Source: Podospora comata
Taxonomy: Eukaryota; Ascomycota; Sordariomycetes; Sordariales; Podosporaceae
DNA length: 64,000 nt
NCBI GenBank assembly: GCA_017354895.1
Contig: CP071497.1
Location: 3,100,001 to 3,164,000, forward strand
Reading direction: 5' to 3'
In this document: piece by piece, positions 53,464 through 64,000 of the stretch
How the letters are laid out: every line of letters begins with the position of its first letter
How positions within the stretch are numbered: position 1 is the first letter of the stretch
The notes under the pieces: model-generated
Told to the model about the DNA's origin: nothing
Database searches by the model: none
The model's input: only the letters and a program-made list of their open reading frames with translations
Position numbers and translations under genes: made by a program

Positions 53464-53883
53464 TCACCCATTTAGGAATACTTTATAGATCGTGACCACG
53501 AACGTTGCTCTAGATTGCAAAACTGACCATACAGCGATGATATCAGAGGTTGACCCCTGCATCTGTTTCAGGGACGCCACGGCACGGGCCACTACGCTTC
53601 CCTTTCGGCCCCGCACAGCAAATCCTTTTCTGACGGACTTGGTGGCCTTGGTATGACTGCGCTTACCTTTGTACATTATTCCAACTGCGTATCTTAAGGT
53701 GTCTTTCCTGAGGAGCCTATTTAAGACGATCGTAAGGGAGATTAGAAGTGATTTCATGTCGTTGCTTATGGATCGATTATCGAGGATGCCTTCCAGAGTT
53801 CTGCCTGCAGATGGCGGCCTCAAAACATTTTGGGAAGTTTCTATTGGCGCGTGAGCCAGCCACATCATGTCGTTGGGCTTCAA
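53464..53883 (-). CDS. doubtful 139-codon open frame
   Basis: Minus-strand frame just upstream of the receptor gene, starting MKPNDMMWLAHAPIETSQNV, with a basic middle (GKRSHTKATKSVRKG). No domain is recognised. If real, it would be divergent from the receptor, the place where partner genes of fungal NLRs often sit. Confidence 0.2.
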   Translation of the reverse strand: MKPNDMMWLAHAPIETSQNVLRPPSAGRTLEGILDNRSISNDMKSLLISLTIVLNRLLRKDTLRYAVGIMYKGKRSHTKATKSVRKGFAVRGRKGSVVARAVASLKQMQGSTSDIIAVWSVLQSRATFVVTIYKVFLNG

Positions 53884-53983
53884 CTCCGCGGCAACCGCTC
53901 AGAAAATCCATCGTCGATCTCGTCAACTATCTTTGACACAACTGCGACAGATACGTCCCTAATCGAGAGTGCACGAGAAGGTC

Positions 53984-56900
53984 ATGGCTGGCAGTCTAAG
54001 GAAGTGGTTTGGATCGTTCAGATGGAAAAAAGAGAGTCGGGAGAAGTCGAAGGCCCAGGACGGTCCGGAAATACATGGCAGCATCGCATCAGCGAATTCA
54101 TCAGAAGGTACGGATCAGCGGTGAACCCTCCTTCCCCTGCTGACAGGCTCTAGTTTCCGTTCTTCGCCCTGAGCAAGCTGCTTCATCGACCACAGTAACC
54201 CCTTCACTCCCGCAATCGACGATAAATGCCCCTCAAACCCCCGCTCCAGCAGTACCGCCTACCCCTTCAAGCAAAACATTACCCGTTCTGAGCAACACCA
54301 GCGACAAGGCCGCAAGGGCACCTCAAACGGCAACAGATGGCCAAGCAGTAGAGATCGGAGAGAACTTGGTTGCGATTGTCTCTCTTTGGGATAGAGCCTA
54401 CGATGCTCTCAAGGAAGAAGAGCCCGATCGAGTCACTGAGTATGAGCAGCTTTTGTCTAGGGTGCTTATCAGAGGTATGCCTTCAACCCAGCTTAAACTA
54501 TTTCGCTCGCGCTAATTTAGGAGAATATAGTTCCATCTATATCCCAGCTAGCGTCGAACCAGACGGAAGATGTTAAGATTGCGAATCAAGTCCCCCAGAA
54601 CGATCCGGTCGCACGCCGTGAGAAGCTGAAAGAGATAACGGAACTTGGTCTGAAGCATATGGAAGACAAGAAGGTTAGCACAACACTACTGGGACACGGG
54701 ATTGTCCTTCAGGATGTCGTGGCAAAGGTCGCCGGAGCTGTGGAGTGGGTCGAGGGCCATGTCAAGGACGCCATCAAGGACTTACCATACGCCTCCATTG
54801 TCATGGCAGGCGTGTCCCTCGTGCTCCCCCTCCTGAAGAACCCCGCCGCCGCTGAAGAAGCGAACCGGGATGGGTTTACCTACGTCACGTCACAGATGCG
54901 TTACTTCGCCGCAATGGAGTCGTTGTTGTTACCTCAAGATACGAAGCCCGACTTGAAGGACGACTTTACTAAGCGTCTTATTAACTTATATAAACTCATT
55001 ATCGACTTTCAAATACAGAGCGTCATTCGGTTCTACCGCACTCAAACCAAGAACTTCTTCCGAGGAGCCATCAACTACGACGGCTGGGATCAGAAGCTGC
55101 AGTACATCAAGGATACCGACGCGGCGCTAGTTTCGAGGTTTGAGACGACTATGTCTGCTAGCCGTCTTCAGGGGTTGAGGGATCTTGCTGGGAGAGCAGA
55201 GGAATCACGCATAGCCCTTAACAACCTGCTTACCAAGGTGCAGGAACATATCGAAGTCTCTCGACAACAATTAAGCGTTCTTCAGAAGATCAACCAGCAT
55301 ATAACGGATCCCCAGGACCATGCCTGTCTGCAAGGTCTCCGAATAACCGATCCGCATGACGATAAGAGCCGTATCGAGCAGGCCAAAGGCGGCCTTCTGA
55401 CAGGCTCGTACTACTGGGTCCTCGACAACGACGATTTCAGACAATGGCGCAACAACCAAGACAACCGGCTACTCTGGATCAAAGGCGACCCCGGCAAGGG
55501 CAAGACGATGCTGCTCTGCGGAATCATCGACGAGTTGACAAAGTCGATCCCTAACACTACGATTGTCTCGTTCTTCTTCTGCCAGGCTACTGATGCGCGT
55601 TTAAATAACGCCACGGCTGTCCTTCGCGGCCTGATATTCCTTCTTGTCAACCACCAGCCATCGCTCATCTCACACGTACGGCAAAGGTACGATCAGGCGG
55701 GGAAGCAACTCTTCGAGGATGCAAATGCCTGGGAGGCGCTGTCGAAGATCTTCGCCAGTATTCTCAAGGATCCGGACCTGCAAAGCACCTACCTGGTCAT
55801 TGACGCGCTCGACGAGTGTACCGGAGACTTGAGCCGACTCCTCAACTTTATCGCCAAGACGTCATCGACATACTCGAATATCAAGTGGATCGTATCCAGT
55901 CGCAACTGGCCGAATATCGAGAAGGATCTTCTCGATGCGACACAGAAAGTAAGACTATGTCTTGAGTTGAACGAAGAATCTGTGTCTGCGGCTGTTGCCA
56001 CTTATATCCAGTCCAAAGTCGATTTGTTAGCGAAACAAAACCAGTACGATAACCACACGCGAGACGCTGTCCGTGCCTACTTGTCGTCGAACGCATACGG
56101 CACTTTTCTCTGGGTAGCCTTGGTCTGCCAGGAACTTGCCGGTATCTCGGGATGGGAAGCTGAAAAAATGCTGACAGCGTTTCCGCCCGGACTAGATGCA
56201 CTCTACGAGCGGATGATGAGCCAGATCTGCAGTTCAAGACACTCCAAGCTCTGCAAAAATATATTGGCCGTCGTCTCGGTTGTGCGTCGGCCAATTACGT
56301 TGGATGAACTGCCGTCTCTGGTGGATATGCCTCCTCGATGCTCTGGCAATCGCGAAGTTCTGGCAGAAATCGTAGGGCTTTGTGGCTCTTTTCTGACGCT
56401 CCGAGATCACACCATCGCGTTCGTTCATCAGTCTGCTAAGGACTTTTTGGTCCAAAAGGCATCTAGGGAAATCTTCCCTTCCGGGATACAACATATACAC
56501 CGCTCTATCTTCTCACGATCGCTACGAGTTTTGGCCAATATACTGCGTCGTGACATCTACGACCTCAGCGCTCCTGGATTCCCCATCGACCAAGTTAAGC
56601 AGCCCAATCCAGATCCGCTAGCTGCAGCGCGGTATTCGTGTTTATATTGGATTGACCATCTGAGTGAATGCGACCCCACCCGCGATGAGGTCGAGTCCAT
56701 TGACAGGTTTCTGCGTCGGAGCTACCTTTACTGGCTTGAAGCTCTGAGTCTTCTCCGTATGATGTCGGGTGGAGTCATTGCTATAGGGCGGCTCGAGGGC
56801 CTGCTAGTAAGCACTGAACTATTAAATACTGGAAAAATAGACTAAAATTACTACAGGGACGCGAGAATCGGGGGCAGTTAACAAGCTTTGTTCGCGATGC

Positions 56901-58890
56901 ACACAGGTTTGCTCTAGCCTACAGATGGATAATAGAGCAAGCCCCTCTTCAAGCATATGAATCAGCCCTTGTATTTGCACCAACTGGCAGCTTGGTAAAG
57001 AAAATCTTCAAGGAAGAAAAGCCTGGATGGCTTAGTACGGGACCAGTTGTAGAAATGCAATGGAATGCCTGCACACAGACGTTAGAGGGCCATGGCGACT
57101 CGGTCATCTCGGTTGCGTTCTCGCCGGACGGCCAGCGCGTGGCATCGGGCTCGGACGACAAGACCATCAAGATCTGGGATACGGCATCGGGAACCTGCAC
57201 ACAGACGTTAGAGGGCCATGGCGGCTGGGTCAGGTCGGTCGCGTTCTCGCCGGACGGCCAGCGCGTGGCATCGGGCTCGCGCGACAACACCATCAAGATC
57301 TGGGATACGGCATCGGGAACCTGCAAACAGATGTTAGAGGGCCATGGCGGCTGGGTCTGGTCGGTCGCGTTCTCGCCGGACGGCCAGCGCGTGGCATCGG
57401 GCTCGCTCGACAAGACCATCAAGATCTGGGATACGGCATCGGGAACCTGCACACAGACGTTAGAGGGCCATGGCGACTCGGTCATGTCGGTCGCGTTCTC
57501 GCCGGACGGCCAGCGCGTGGCATCGGGCTCGGACGGCATCAAGATCTGGGATACGGCATCGGGAACCTGCACACAGACGTTAGAGGGCCATGGCGGCTTG
57601 GTCATGTCGGTCGCGTTCTCGCCGGACGGCCAGCGCGTGGCATCGGGCTCGCACGACAAGACCATCAAGATCTGGGATACGGCATCGGGAACCTGCACAC
57701 AGACGTTAGAGGGCCATGGCGAATGGGTCTGGTCGGTCGCGTTCTCGCCGGACGGCCAGCGCGTGGCATCGGGCTCGCTCGACAAGACCATCAAGATCTG
57801 GGATACGGCATCGGGAACCTGCACACAGACGTTAGAGGGCCATGGCGGCTTGATCATGTCGGTCACGTTCTCGCCGGACGGCCAGAGCGTGGCATCGGGC
57901 TCGCGCGACAAGACCATCAAGATCTGGGATACGGCATCGGGAACCTGCACACAGACGTTAGAGGGCCATGGCGGCTTGATCATGTCGGTCACGTTCTCGC
58001 CGGACGGCCAGAGCGTGGCATCGGGCTCGCGCGACAACACCATCAAGATCTGGGATACGGCATCGGGAACCTGCACACAGACGTTAGAGGGCCATGGCGA
58101 CTCGGTCATGTCGGTCGCGTTCTCGCCGGACGGCCAGCGCGTGGCATCGGGCTCGCACGACAACACCATCAAGATCTGGGATACGGCATCGGGAACCTGC
58201 ACACAGACGTTAGAGGGCCATGGTGGCTCGGTCATGTCGGTCGCGTTCTCGCCGGACGGCCAGCGCGTGGCATCGGGCTCGCACGACAAGACCATCAAGA
58301 TCTGGGATACGGCATCGGGAACCTGCACACAGACGTTAGAGGGCCATGGCGGCTTGGTCATGTCGGTCGCGTTCTCGCCGGACGGCCAGCGCGTGGCATC
58401 GGGCTCGCACGACAACACCATCAAGATCTGGGATACGGCATCGGGAACCTGCACACAGACGTTAGAGGGCCATGGCGAATGGGTCTGGTCGGTCGCGTTC
58501 TCGCCGGACGGCCAGCGCGTGGCATCGGGCTTGCACGACAAGACCATCAAGATCTGGGATATGGCATCGGCAACCTGCACACAGACGTTCAATGTTGGTT
58601 TAACTGCTACCCATCTATCGTTCGACCATGCCAACGCTTACATCAACACGAATATCGGGCGTATCCAAATAGCCACGGCCACCATGGAAAGTCCAAATCA
58701 GCTGAGTAGTCCAGCGTGTTATTCGTATGGTTTGGGACAAGACCACCGCTGGATTACTTGCAATAACCAGAACGTGTTATGGTTGCCACTAGAATATCGT
58801 GCAAGGGCTTTTGCCATGCAAGGGCGCAAAATGGTTGTTGGCTGTTACTCAGGACGTGTCATAATATTCTTGTTGACTCGAGATGTTTGA
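53984..58890 (+). CDS. NACHT-WD40 (NWD-type) STAND/NLR receptor
   Basis: Four exons (53984-54107, 54154-54474, 54531-56806, 56857-58890) close to 1,584 residues. The first 40 residues are basic (MAGSLRKWFGSFRWKKESRE), then comes a Pro/Thr/Ala-rich linker. The NWD NACHT N-terminal domain begins near LWDRAYDALKEEEPDRVTEY (about 115) and runs to about 430. NACHT follows: Walker A LLWIKGDPGKGKTMLL at about 467 and Walker B YLVIDALDECTGDL at about 570, SSRNWP as sensor, and an F-V-H-Q-S-A-K-D-F winged-helix block (IAFVHQSAKDFLV). From about 979 come twelve near-identical 42-residue WD units and a degenerate C-terminal unit. This is the HET-E/HET-D/HNWD/NWD class: WD repeats sense a ligand and NACHT oligomerises. 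There is no HET domain in this protein, so the effector part would be its N-terminus or a partner protein. Confidence 0.93.
57073..58590 (+). repeat. twelve tandem 126-bp WD40 coding units
   Basis: Each unit codes TLEGHGxxVxSVAFSPDGQ, then RVASGSxDxTIKIWDTASGT-CTQ. Units differ only at the residues after GHG, at the position before SV, at A/T and R/S, and in the x-D-K/N turn. Unit 4 lacks 6 bp (GSDGIKIW instead of GSxDKTIKIW). Units 7 and 8 differ by one residue. The last unit has G-L-H-D, D-M-A-S-A changes and borders a degenerate repeat. Confidence 0.95.
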
Positions 58891-61822
58891 TATTTTAACC
58901 TTCGGCTTCTTTCTCTCTTATATTTTTTTTCTCGTTTACCACCAAAGGGGTGTGGAGGACTGAGTATATTTATAGAACAAATCATTCTTGCATTTTCAAT
59001 CCTGCAAAGACGATGCATATCTCCCCGCTTAGGTGGCAATATCATGGTGTGCAGCTTTTTCCAAACGACGGATAAGTCGATGACGTAAAATAAGGTTGTG
59101 GCGATGGCAATTGGCCCTAGTAGTGGTTCGAAGGAGGCGTAGCGTTACCACACGCTCCGGCTAGCTTGCCACAGAGATTTGGAACTGGTGGATTACGTCC
59201 ACTCTTTGATTGAGGTGTTCAACTGCCGTAGGGATATAATTGGTCCGTATAAAATTTTGGTGGTGTTCCCCTGGTGGCCTTTTTGGGTGTGGGCTCTTCG
59301 TTGTTGCGCAGTAAGTATTGCCGTCTTTGCAAAAGGAGTCGATGAGTCTGGAGAGACAAAGTTCGAACTAGAGAGAGCCATAATCCAGTGATTTGTCAAG
59401 TGTTGCCACTTGTTGACAAATACGCTTATGTCAGAAACACGGAACCGACGACATAATTAAAGCTTATAGCTCTCCATGCAAAGTCAACAACCGTTTGGTT
59501 TGGTTTGGTAGCTTGAATTACTTTGTTATATAATAGTGGAATCTGCATCCTCAGGAATCTAGAATCTGGGATCTGGGATCTGTGGCTGGGCTCGAGGGAG
59601 TAAATAACCTTATATTTGTTTAATACGCGGTGAGGCTAGGCTCAGGGGTTCCGCTGTGCCGCAGGGATTAATAAACCTAGCCGAATCTTCAATAAAGGCG
59701 TGACTTAAGGCAGCATAGCACGATCATGAAAACGGGCTGGCAAAGTTAGTACCTATCCAGTCAAAAGAGTAGAATCGGGCAGTTGACTATCATGCATTTT
59801 GGGAATGTATTCTCTATGTATGCCTCATTGGCACCAGAATCCCGAAATTTATTTTTGCCGCCCCGTTTTAATTTTCAAGTTTTATTTTCTGTTGCCGCTT
59901 ATGCGCCTGAGGCCATTGGAAGATAGGGGGGAGTGAATGTAAAATGGGAAGAGAAATCTTCCTCAATTTTTGGCAGTATGTCTTCCAGAATCAGCATTGA
60001 ATTTCCCTCGAACTGATAGTCTGGGTGTATTGAAACGGTAAACATGAAAGTGGAGACATAACTGCTAGCTCAGGGGTATCTGGTATCCATGTCCTCGTAA
60101 TGATGGTTGTAGTAAGATCAGCATATTTGGGACCCTTCATTAGCAATGTAAAACTCTCTCGAAGATGGCCAATTTCATAAAAAAGTAACTGAAAAGGCTC
60201 AACTGCCGCCGGTGCATCAGAAAATCCCTTATAACACCAGGCGTCTCTGTGAAGACTGCCCCCGGAGGGACTTCGGTCAGTGGCCACGACGGCTTCTATG
60301 ACTTCGGAAGGTGGCAAGGCTTTCTCGGGTTGGGCGATGAGGTTTTCCATCCATTGTGACAGCCTACAGGAGAAGATGGTGGCGTTGGAGGCGGTCAAAA
60401 CTGCCACCGAGCTGGCAAGTGGTGATACAAGCAAGAGAATCAGTGAGAGGTGGGCTACGACGAATAGAGTCACGGCCTTAGTCAAACCATATTGTGCAGA
60501 AAATCCAGGGAGAAGTGAATATGGGGAAACAACCACGAGACAGAGAAAAACAGAGTTCTGCAAGCTCAAATGTGGGATAAGCCCGCCTCTTTAACGTTTG
60601 TTTAGACCGTATCGTGAAACTTTTAGCAGCCATCAAAGACACTGAGCGATAGTGGAACTGACAAACATGAATCAAGCGACACTGTAAAAGAAGGCGGTTA
60701 TGAGCTGATGAACGCGGACAAAACAAAGCCCATGAGATGGCGGTTCTATGGAGATGTTTGCGTGATTGTCACTCCAATTCTCTGACTACGCGTCATTACA
60801 CCTTGTGTGCCTGGACTTTGCAGGTTGACAACCACCACCGTCTCATTTGGTTCGTAGTGGGACTTCAAGGCTGTAATAAAACATTGAAGTGACGGATAGA
60901 GGAAAAGAAAACAGGTCCGTTAAGTGGGAGCGGACTCCCATATATACATGTGGAAAAGGGCACCTTGCCGGACCACCGGCCTCTGGAAAAGCCATGTGGA
61001 AGTTGAAACCACCTCCTTAGACACCTCATCTTGCCCTGTCCTTCAAACCTTCAAATAACACTAGGCCCTAGGCCCATAACAGTACGGTACCACTCAGTCA
61101 CCAATCCTTCATGGTTTGTGAATTCTGTTGTTAGCCCGGAGATCATATGGAACAATCCCGGCGATTTCCCCAACACAGGAAATGTCGGGAACATACTCAT
61201 TCATGGGTGACTTCCCCTGAAATTTCTGACCGGTCGGGGTCGTCCGTTCCCATACGTGGTATATTTTGCTTGGGCACCAATCCCCCTTATCGACCTGTGT
61301 GTCGTCATCGTTGTTATATCTGAGCGGTTCATAGTGGCTGTGATTGATTCTCCCGTCTCCAAGCAGCTTCCACGTTGTGAGAACGATGCAGATCGGCTTG
61401 GTGTACCTCGGACCCCAAGCCGGGTGCCTGGGATTCGTGCCTGGGATGGGTGCTATTGCTCAGTGAGAAGTCTGTGAAACAGCGAGAGCAACCCATGCTA
61501 TCTATACGTTCAGTGTACGGCGAGCGGGCAGATGGGTAGTAGGTATGTCCGCATGATACTTACATAGCTCCTTGGTAAGCACTAGCCTTGCAGTGGCAGC
61601 CGAACTCGTGGCTTAGGAGCATACCAGTCTCTTGTCAAAATCCGCGAATGGCGATTTGTATCTCTGGAGGTATTCACAGCTTTGAGATTTTCAACCTCCG
61701 CTCCAACAAATGGAAACTGCGCATTCCACGAATGGTGAGAGTAGATGGTGGTGAGCCCATGATATGTTTGATAAAGCCCACGAAGTGTCTCCAGGCTGAT
61801 GGGATGCACGTTCGTGTCACAG
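58891..61822. other. long intergenic region (about 2.9 kb); one possible membrane-protein exon
   Basis: A minus-strand frame at 59991-60569 reads two hydrophobic spans (SVFLCLVVVSPYSLLPGF and AVTLFVVAHLSLILLLVSPL) and could be the 3' exon of a small membrane protein, but it lacks an ATG and I could not find a fitting upstream exon. Nothing else is supported. Confidence 0.35.
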
Positions 61823-62212
61823 TCACAGCTTCCTAGTCCAGTATTGGAAGCCTTCGGCGGAATGATCAGAAAATCTTCTTGCTTCATCATGAGTGATTTG
61901 CAATCGGATTCGACTGGTAGATCCGTCCTCGTAAAAGGCGAACTTGGTATCAGATATTACACGTCCCCATGACGCCTGTCGGAACGGCCGTGACACGTCT
62001 GACACTATCTTGCTGAGCAATCCAGAATAGTCTGTTTCCGCTTGCTTTTGGCGCCATACTTCTCCAATCAAGATCAGGCTGGGACCAAGATATGGATAGT
62101 AGTAGAACGTCTTTTTGGGCAGGTCGCAGAGCGTTAGCTCTGGATAGGACACTGGCATTGGAGGCATGTCCTTTGTCCGTAGCTTGCGATACCATGGTGG
62201 TAAGATCCACAT
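61823..62212 (-). CDS. hypothetical protein, 129 residues
   Basis: ATG at 62212 in the context TCAACATGTG, frame open to 61823. It begins MWILPPWYRKLRTKD and contains PELTLCDLPKKTFYYYPYLG, ILIGEVWRQKQAETDY and GRVISDTKFAFYEDGSTSRI. The composition looks protein-like rather than random (many aromatic and charged residues, few Ser/Leu runs). No domain is recognised. It follows the HET gene on the same strand by 217 bp. It may be a piece of a longer spliced gene. Confidence 0.4.
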   Translation of the reverse strand: MWILPPWYRKLRTKDMPPMPVSYPELTLCDLPKKTFYYYPYLGPSLILIGEVWRQKQAETDYSGLLSKIVSDVSRPFRQASWGRVISDTKFAFYEDGSTSRIRLQITHDEARRFSDHSAEGFQYWTRKL

Positions 62213-62429
62213 GTTGAATGTATTGGCTGTGATGAGGTTGAAACAGGATAGCCTTGATGCTCAAAAGCAGCAGAGAACAAAGAGCTCATGGGGAGCGTGG
62301 TCTCGGGTCTTGAATCCCCGGGACCTTCTAAGCTTGGAACTTTGCTGGTACCGTGTGTAGATACCTAGCATGTGGGCTGGGGTTTAACTGGCGTCGTTGG
62401 CGTGGTGAAAGGTTTATTCCACGGTAAGG

Positions 62430-64000
62430 CTAGATAAGAATAAATTCCTGCTCCTCCCGCTTTCCAAGCCACTCGCCATCCATGATCCCCTTGGCGTAGC
62501 ATGGTCCAACTAGCCGCCACCGAGCTCCATCAGCTGAACCACCGGCCTCATACGAGGGGATTGCTCGCAAAACAAGAGGTACTGCCAAGCCAGGTACCAC
62601 AACGACCACATCACCAGCAGCCATCTTCTCATCCGCAACACCCAAATAGCCTCTTGAAGTCCTGAAAAAAGCCATTGCGCTGGTTTGCATAAGAAAGTCT
62701 TGGAAGCCCTGCCGCTCCACAGAGATTTCTTCAGGTTCCCTCTCGCTTGCCGAAGCTTGCGCCTGTTCCAGCAGCGGCCAGTGCGGCACATCCACATCAC
62801 GCTTCAACGTGCCATAACCAGGCGCCATACCCCAAGACATAGCCGAGTCAACAGCTTCCGACAGAGTTCCACCACCGACATATGCCTCTTCAACCACGTC
62901 TCCATCAGGCTGAGGGAACACGAACCGCGCCAACGACCTTATCCACGGCCCAAAGATTGGCTGCCAAAACTCAGTCTTGGAAGTGTAATCACCCCATTGC
63001 AATGGCCGCCTCATCGAAGGATAAATCCCAACAACCATATCAACCTTCACTCCCCACACCGACAGAGTTTGCGCCACCTTGTTGAGAGAAAACCGTGGCT
63101 TTTTGCCCGATGATTTCCCTCCCCCTGCGTCGTACACCTCCCTTGTGCGATAAGGAACAGAGTACACAAACCGATAAAAGTTCGGCACCCAGCTCTTGAG
63201 CCCTTTATACTGCCCCACTGAACAAAACAACAGCACATCCAACTCTTTTGTCGTCTCGATGATCAAGCTCGCCACATCCATGTAGACATCCTCTGTTGGC
63301 AGCTCATAATCTACCCTCACAGAATTGAGGATATCGCCATCTTTCTCCCCATAAATATCCCTCGCTATGTTCATCATAGCATAAACCTTGTCCACGGGCC
63401 ATCGAGCATTAAGACTATTAGTCTTGACCATCAAATCCAACAACGACAGCCCCCCCTTCCCATGTTGCCGGAGTAGGGTTAGTTCCTGCAGGTACGCAAT
63501 ATCAACATTTAGCGGACTCGGACTAGGGATTTTATTCAACCCCAACTCCAACATATGCGAATGAAACACCCTGTTCGCCACCTCCAAAGCTTCAAACCAA
63601 AGCGCGTGACCACCCAGCCAGAACTCACGGGGTACATTCGGTGTGGAGGCTTCCTGATAAATCCAGGATCTCTTCCAGTAGCTCAACCGAGTCACAGCTT
63701 CGAGACAGGCACAGTCCACCTGGTTCACGATCTTTAACAGAGAAGTAGGCGAGATATCAGGCAGCTGGCTGTTCGCCCATGCAACGGCGACGCGCTGGTA
63801 GGTATCCATTGCGTGCCCTGTCGGGTAGGCAGGCCAGAGGTTCTCCGGGAAGGGAGCGTCAAGGGTAAGCTTGTGTTCCTTGACGGGACCTAACCAGATG
63901 ATGATTCGGGAGGCGGAGGCGTAGATCTGGGACATGATCTTTAGCTGGGCGGTCTTTTCTTTTTTGGCAGTTTCTTCGTCGGCTTGGTTGATGCAGATTG
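62430..64000 (-). CDS. HET-domain protein, 5' end outside the window
   Basis: Open to the window edge; 523 codons are visible. The edge cuts inside the second HET signature, ICINQADEETAKKEKTAQLK, which is followed by IMSQIYASASRIIIWLGP, the third block. LSYWKRSWIYQEAS is the W-x-x-R-x-W-x-x-Q-E block. The C-terminal part holds WPVDKVYAMMNIARDIYGEK (the D-K-x-Y-A-x-L/M element), SRGYLGVADEKMAAGDVVVV and CYAKGIMDGEWLG, usual for HET proteins of this length. A non-self-recognition or death-inducing role follows from the family. Intron content upstream cannot be seen. Confidence 0.9.
   Translation of the reverse strand, partial: ICINQADEETAKKEKTAQLKIMSQIYASASRIIIWLGPVKEHKLTLDAPFPENLWPAYPTGHAMDTYQRVAVAWANSQLPDISPTSLLKIVNQVDCACLEAVTRLSYWKRSWIYQEASTPNVPREFWLGGHALWFEALEVANRVFHSHMLELGLNKIPSPSPLNVDIAYLQELTLLRQHGKGGLSLLDLMVKTNSLNARWPVDKVYAMMNIARDIYGEKDGDILNSVRVDYELPTEDVYMDVASLIIETTKELDVLLFCSVGQYKGLKSWVPNFYRFVYSVPYRTREVYDAGGGKSSGKKPRFSLNKVAQTLSVWGVKVDMVVGIYPSMRRPLQWGDYTSKTEFWQPIFGPWIRSLARFVFPQPDGDVVEEAYVGGGTLSEAVDSAMSWGMAPGYGTLKRDVDVPHWPLLEQAQASASEREPEEISVERQGFQDFLMQTSAMAFFRTSRGYLGVADEKMAAGDVVVVVPGLAVPLVLRAIPSYEAGGSADGARWRLVGPCYAKGIMDGEWLGKREEQEFILI

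Noticed and set aside
56949-58634. 561-codon antisense open frame across the WD array
   Set aside because: The 126-bp unit is a multiple of three and has no stop in this frame, so the frame is open by repetition. The repeated antisense text has no domain, and the sense strand is a clear WD40 protein.
57060-58709. 549-codon second forward frame across the WD array
   Set aside because: Same reason: a shadow of the tandem repeat, overlapping the sense WD frame in another phase.

Overview
This is nuclear DNA of a filamentous ascomycete, most likely of the order Sordariales (Podospora/Chaetomiaceae-like). The evidence is short GT-AG introns of about 46-80 nt with CTAAC/CTGAC-type branch sites, CT-rich leaders, HET-domain genes, a fungal seven-helix rhodopsin-domain protein, a NACHT-WD40 receptor with near-identical WD repeats of the HET-E/HET-D/NWD kind, and decayed transposons of the sort left by RIP. 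Gene starts and introns were modelled by hand. Exon sums that close in frame are given as support. No tRNA, rRNA or CRISPR array was recognised.

Positions 1-11,900 are mostly accessory. They hold a small secreted protein, an NAD(P)-dependent SDR reductase, a GH5 glycosidase pseudogene with frameshifts, stops and a missing core, and a tandem pair of GPI-type secreted paralogues. These are followed by a Tc1/mariner copy nested inside a short hAT-like element, and by a decayed gene with the N-terminal domain of fungal STAND proteins.

Positions 11,900-29,700 are core. In order: mitochondrial citrate carrier (CTP1-like), a UQCC2-like complex III assembly factor divergent from a BSD2/Ndfip-like ubiquitin-ligase adaptor, protein-L-isoaspartate methyltransferase, an F-box protein with a SUMO-motif-rich tail, a PTR2-type peptide transporter, a very large coiled-coil protein, and an acyl-CoA dehydrogenase-like enzyme.

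Positions 29,700-45,600 are sparse. They hold a proline-rich secreted protein, a second F-box protein, a rhodopsin-domain membrane protein, LINE and LTR-like debris, and a cytochrome P450.

Positions 46,000-64,000 look like a self/non-self recognition island. They hold a HET-domain gene, a convergent truncated SRPK-like pseudokinase, a CDA-fold deaminase, LINE/LTR debris, a 1,584-residue NACHT-WD40 receptor with twelve near-identical WD units, and a second HET-domain gene cut by the window edge. HET proteins and NACHT-WD receptors are the classical parts of fungal heterokaryon incompatibility. Their proximity here is seen directly. A joint function is inference.
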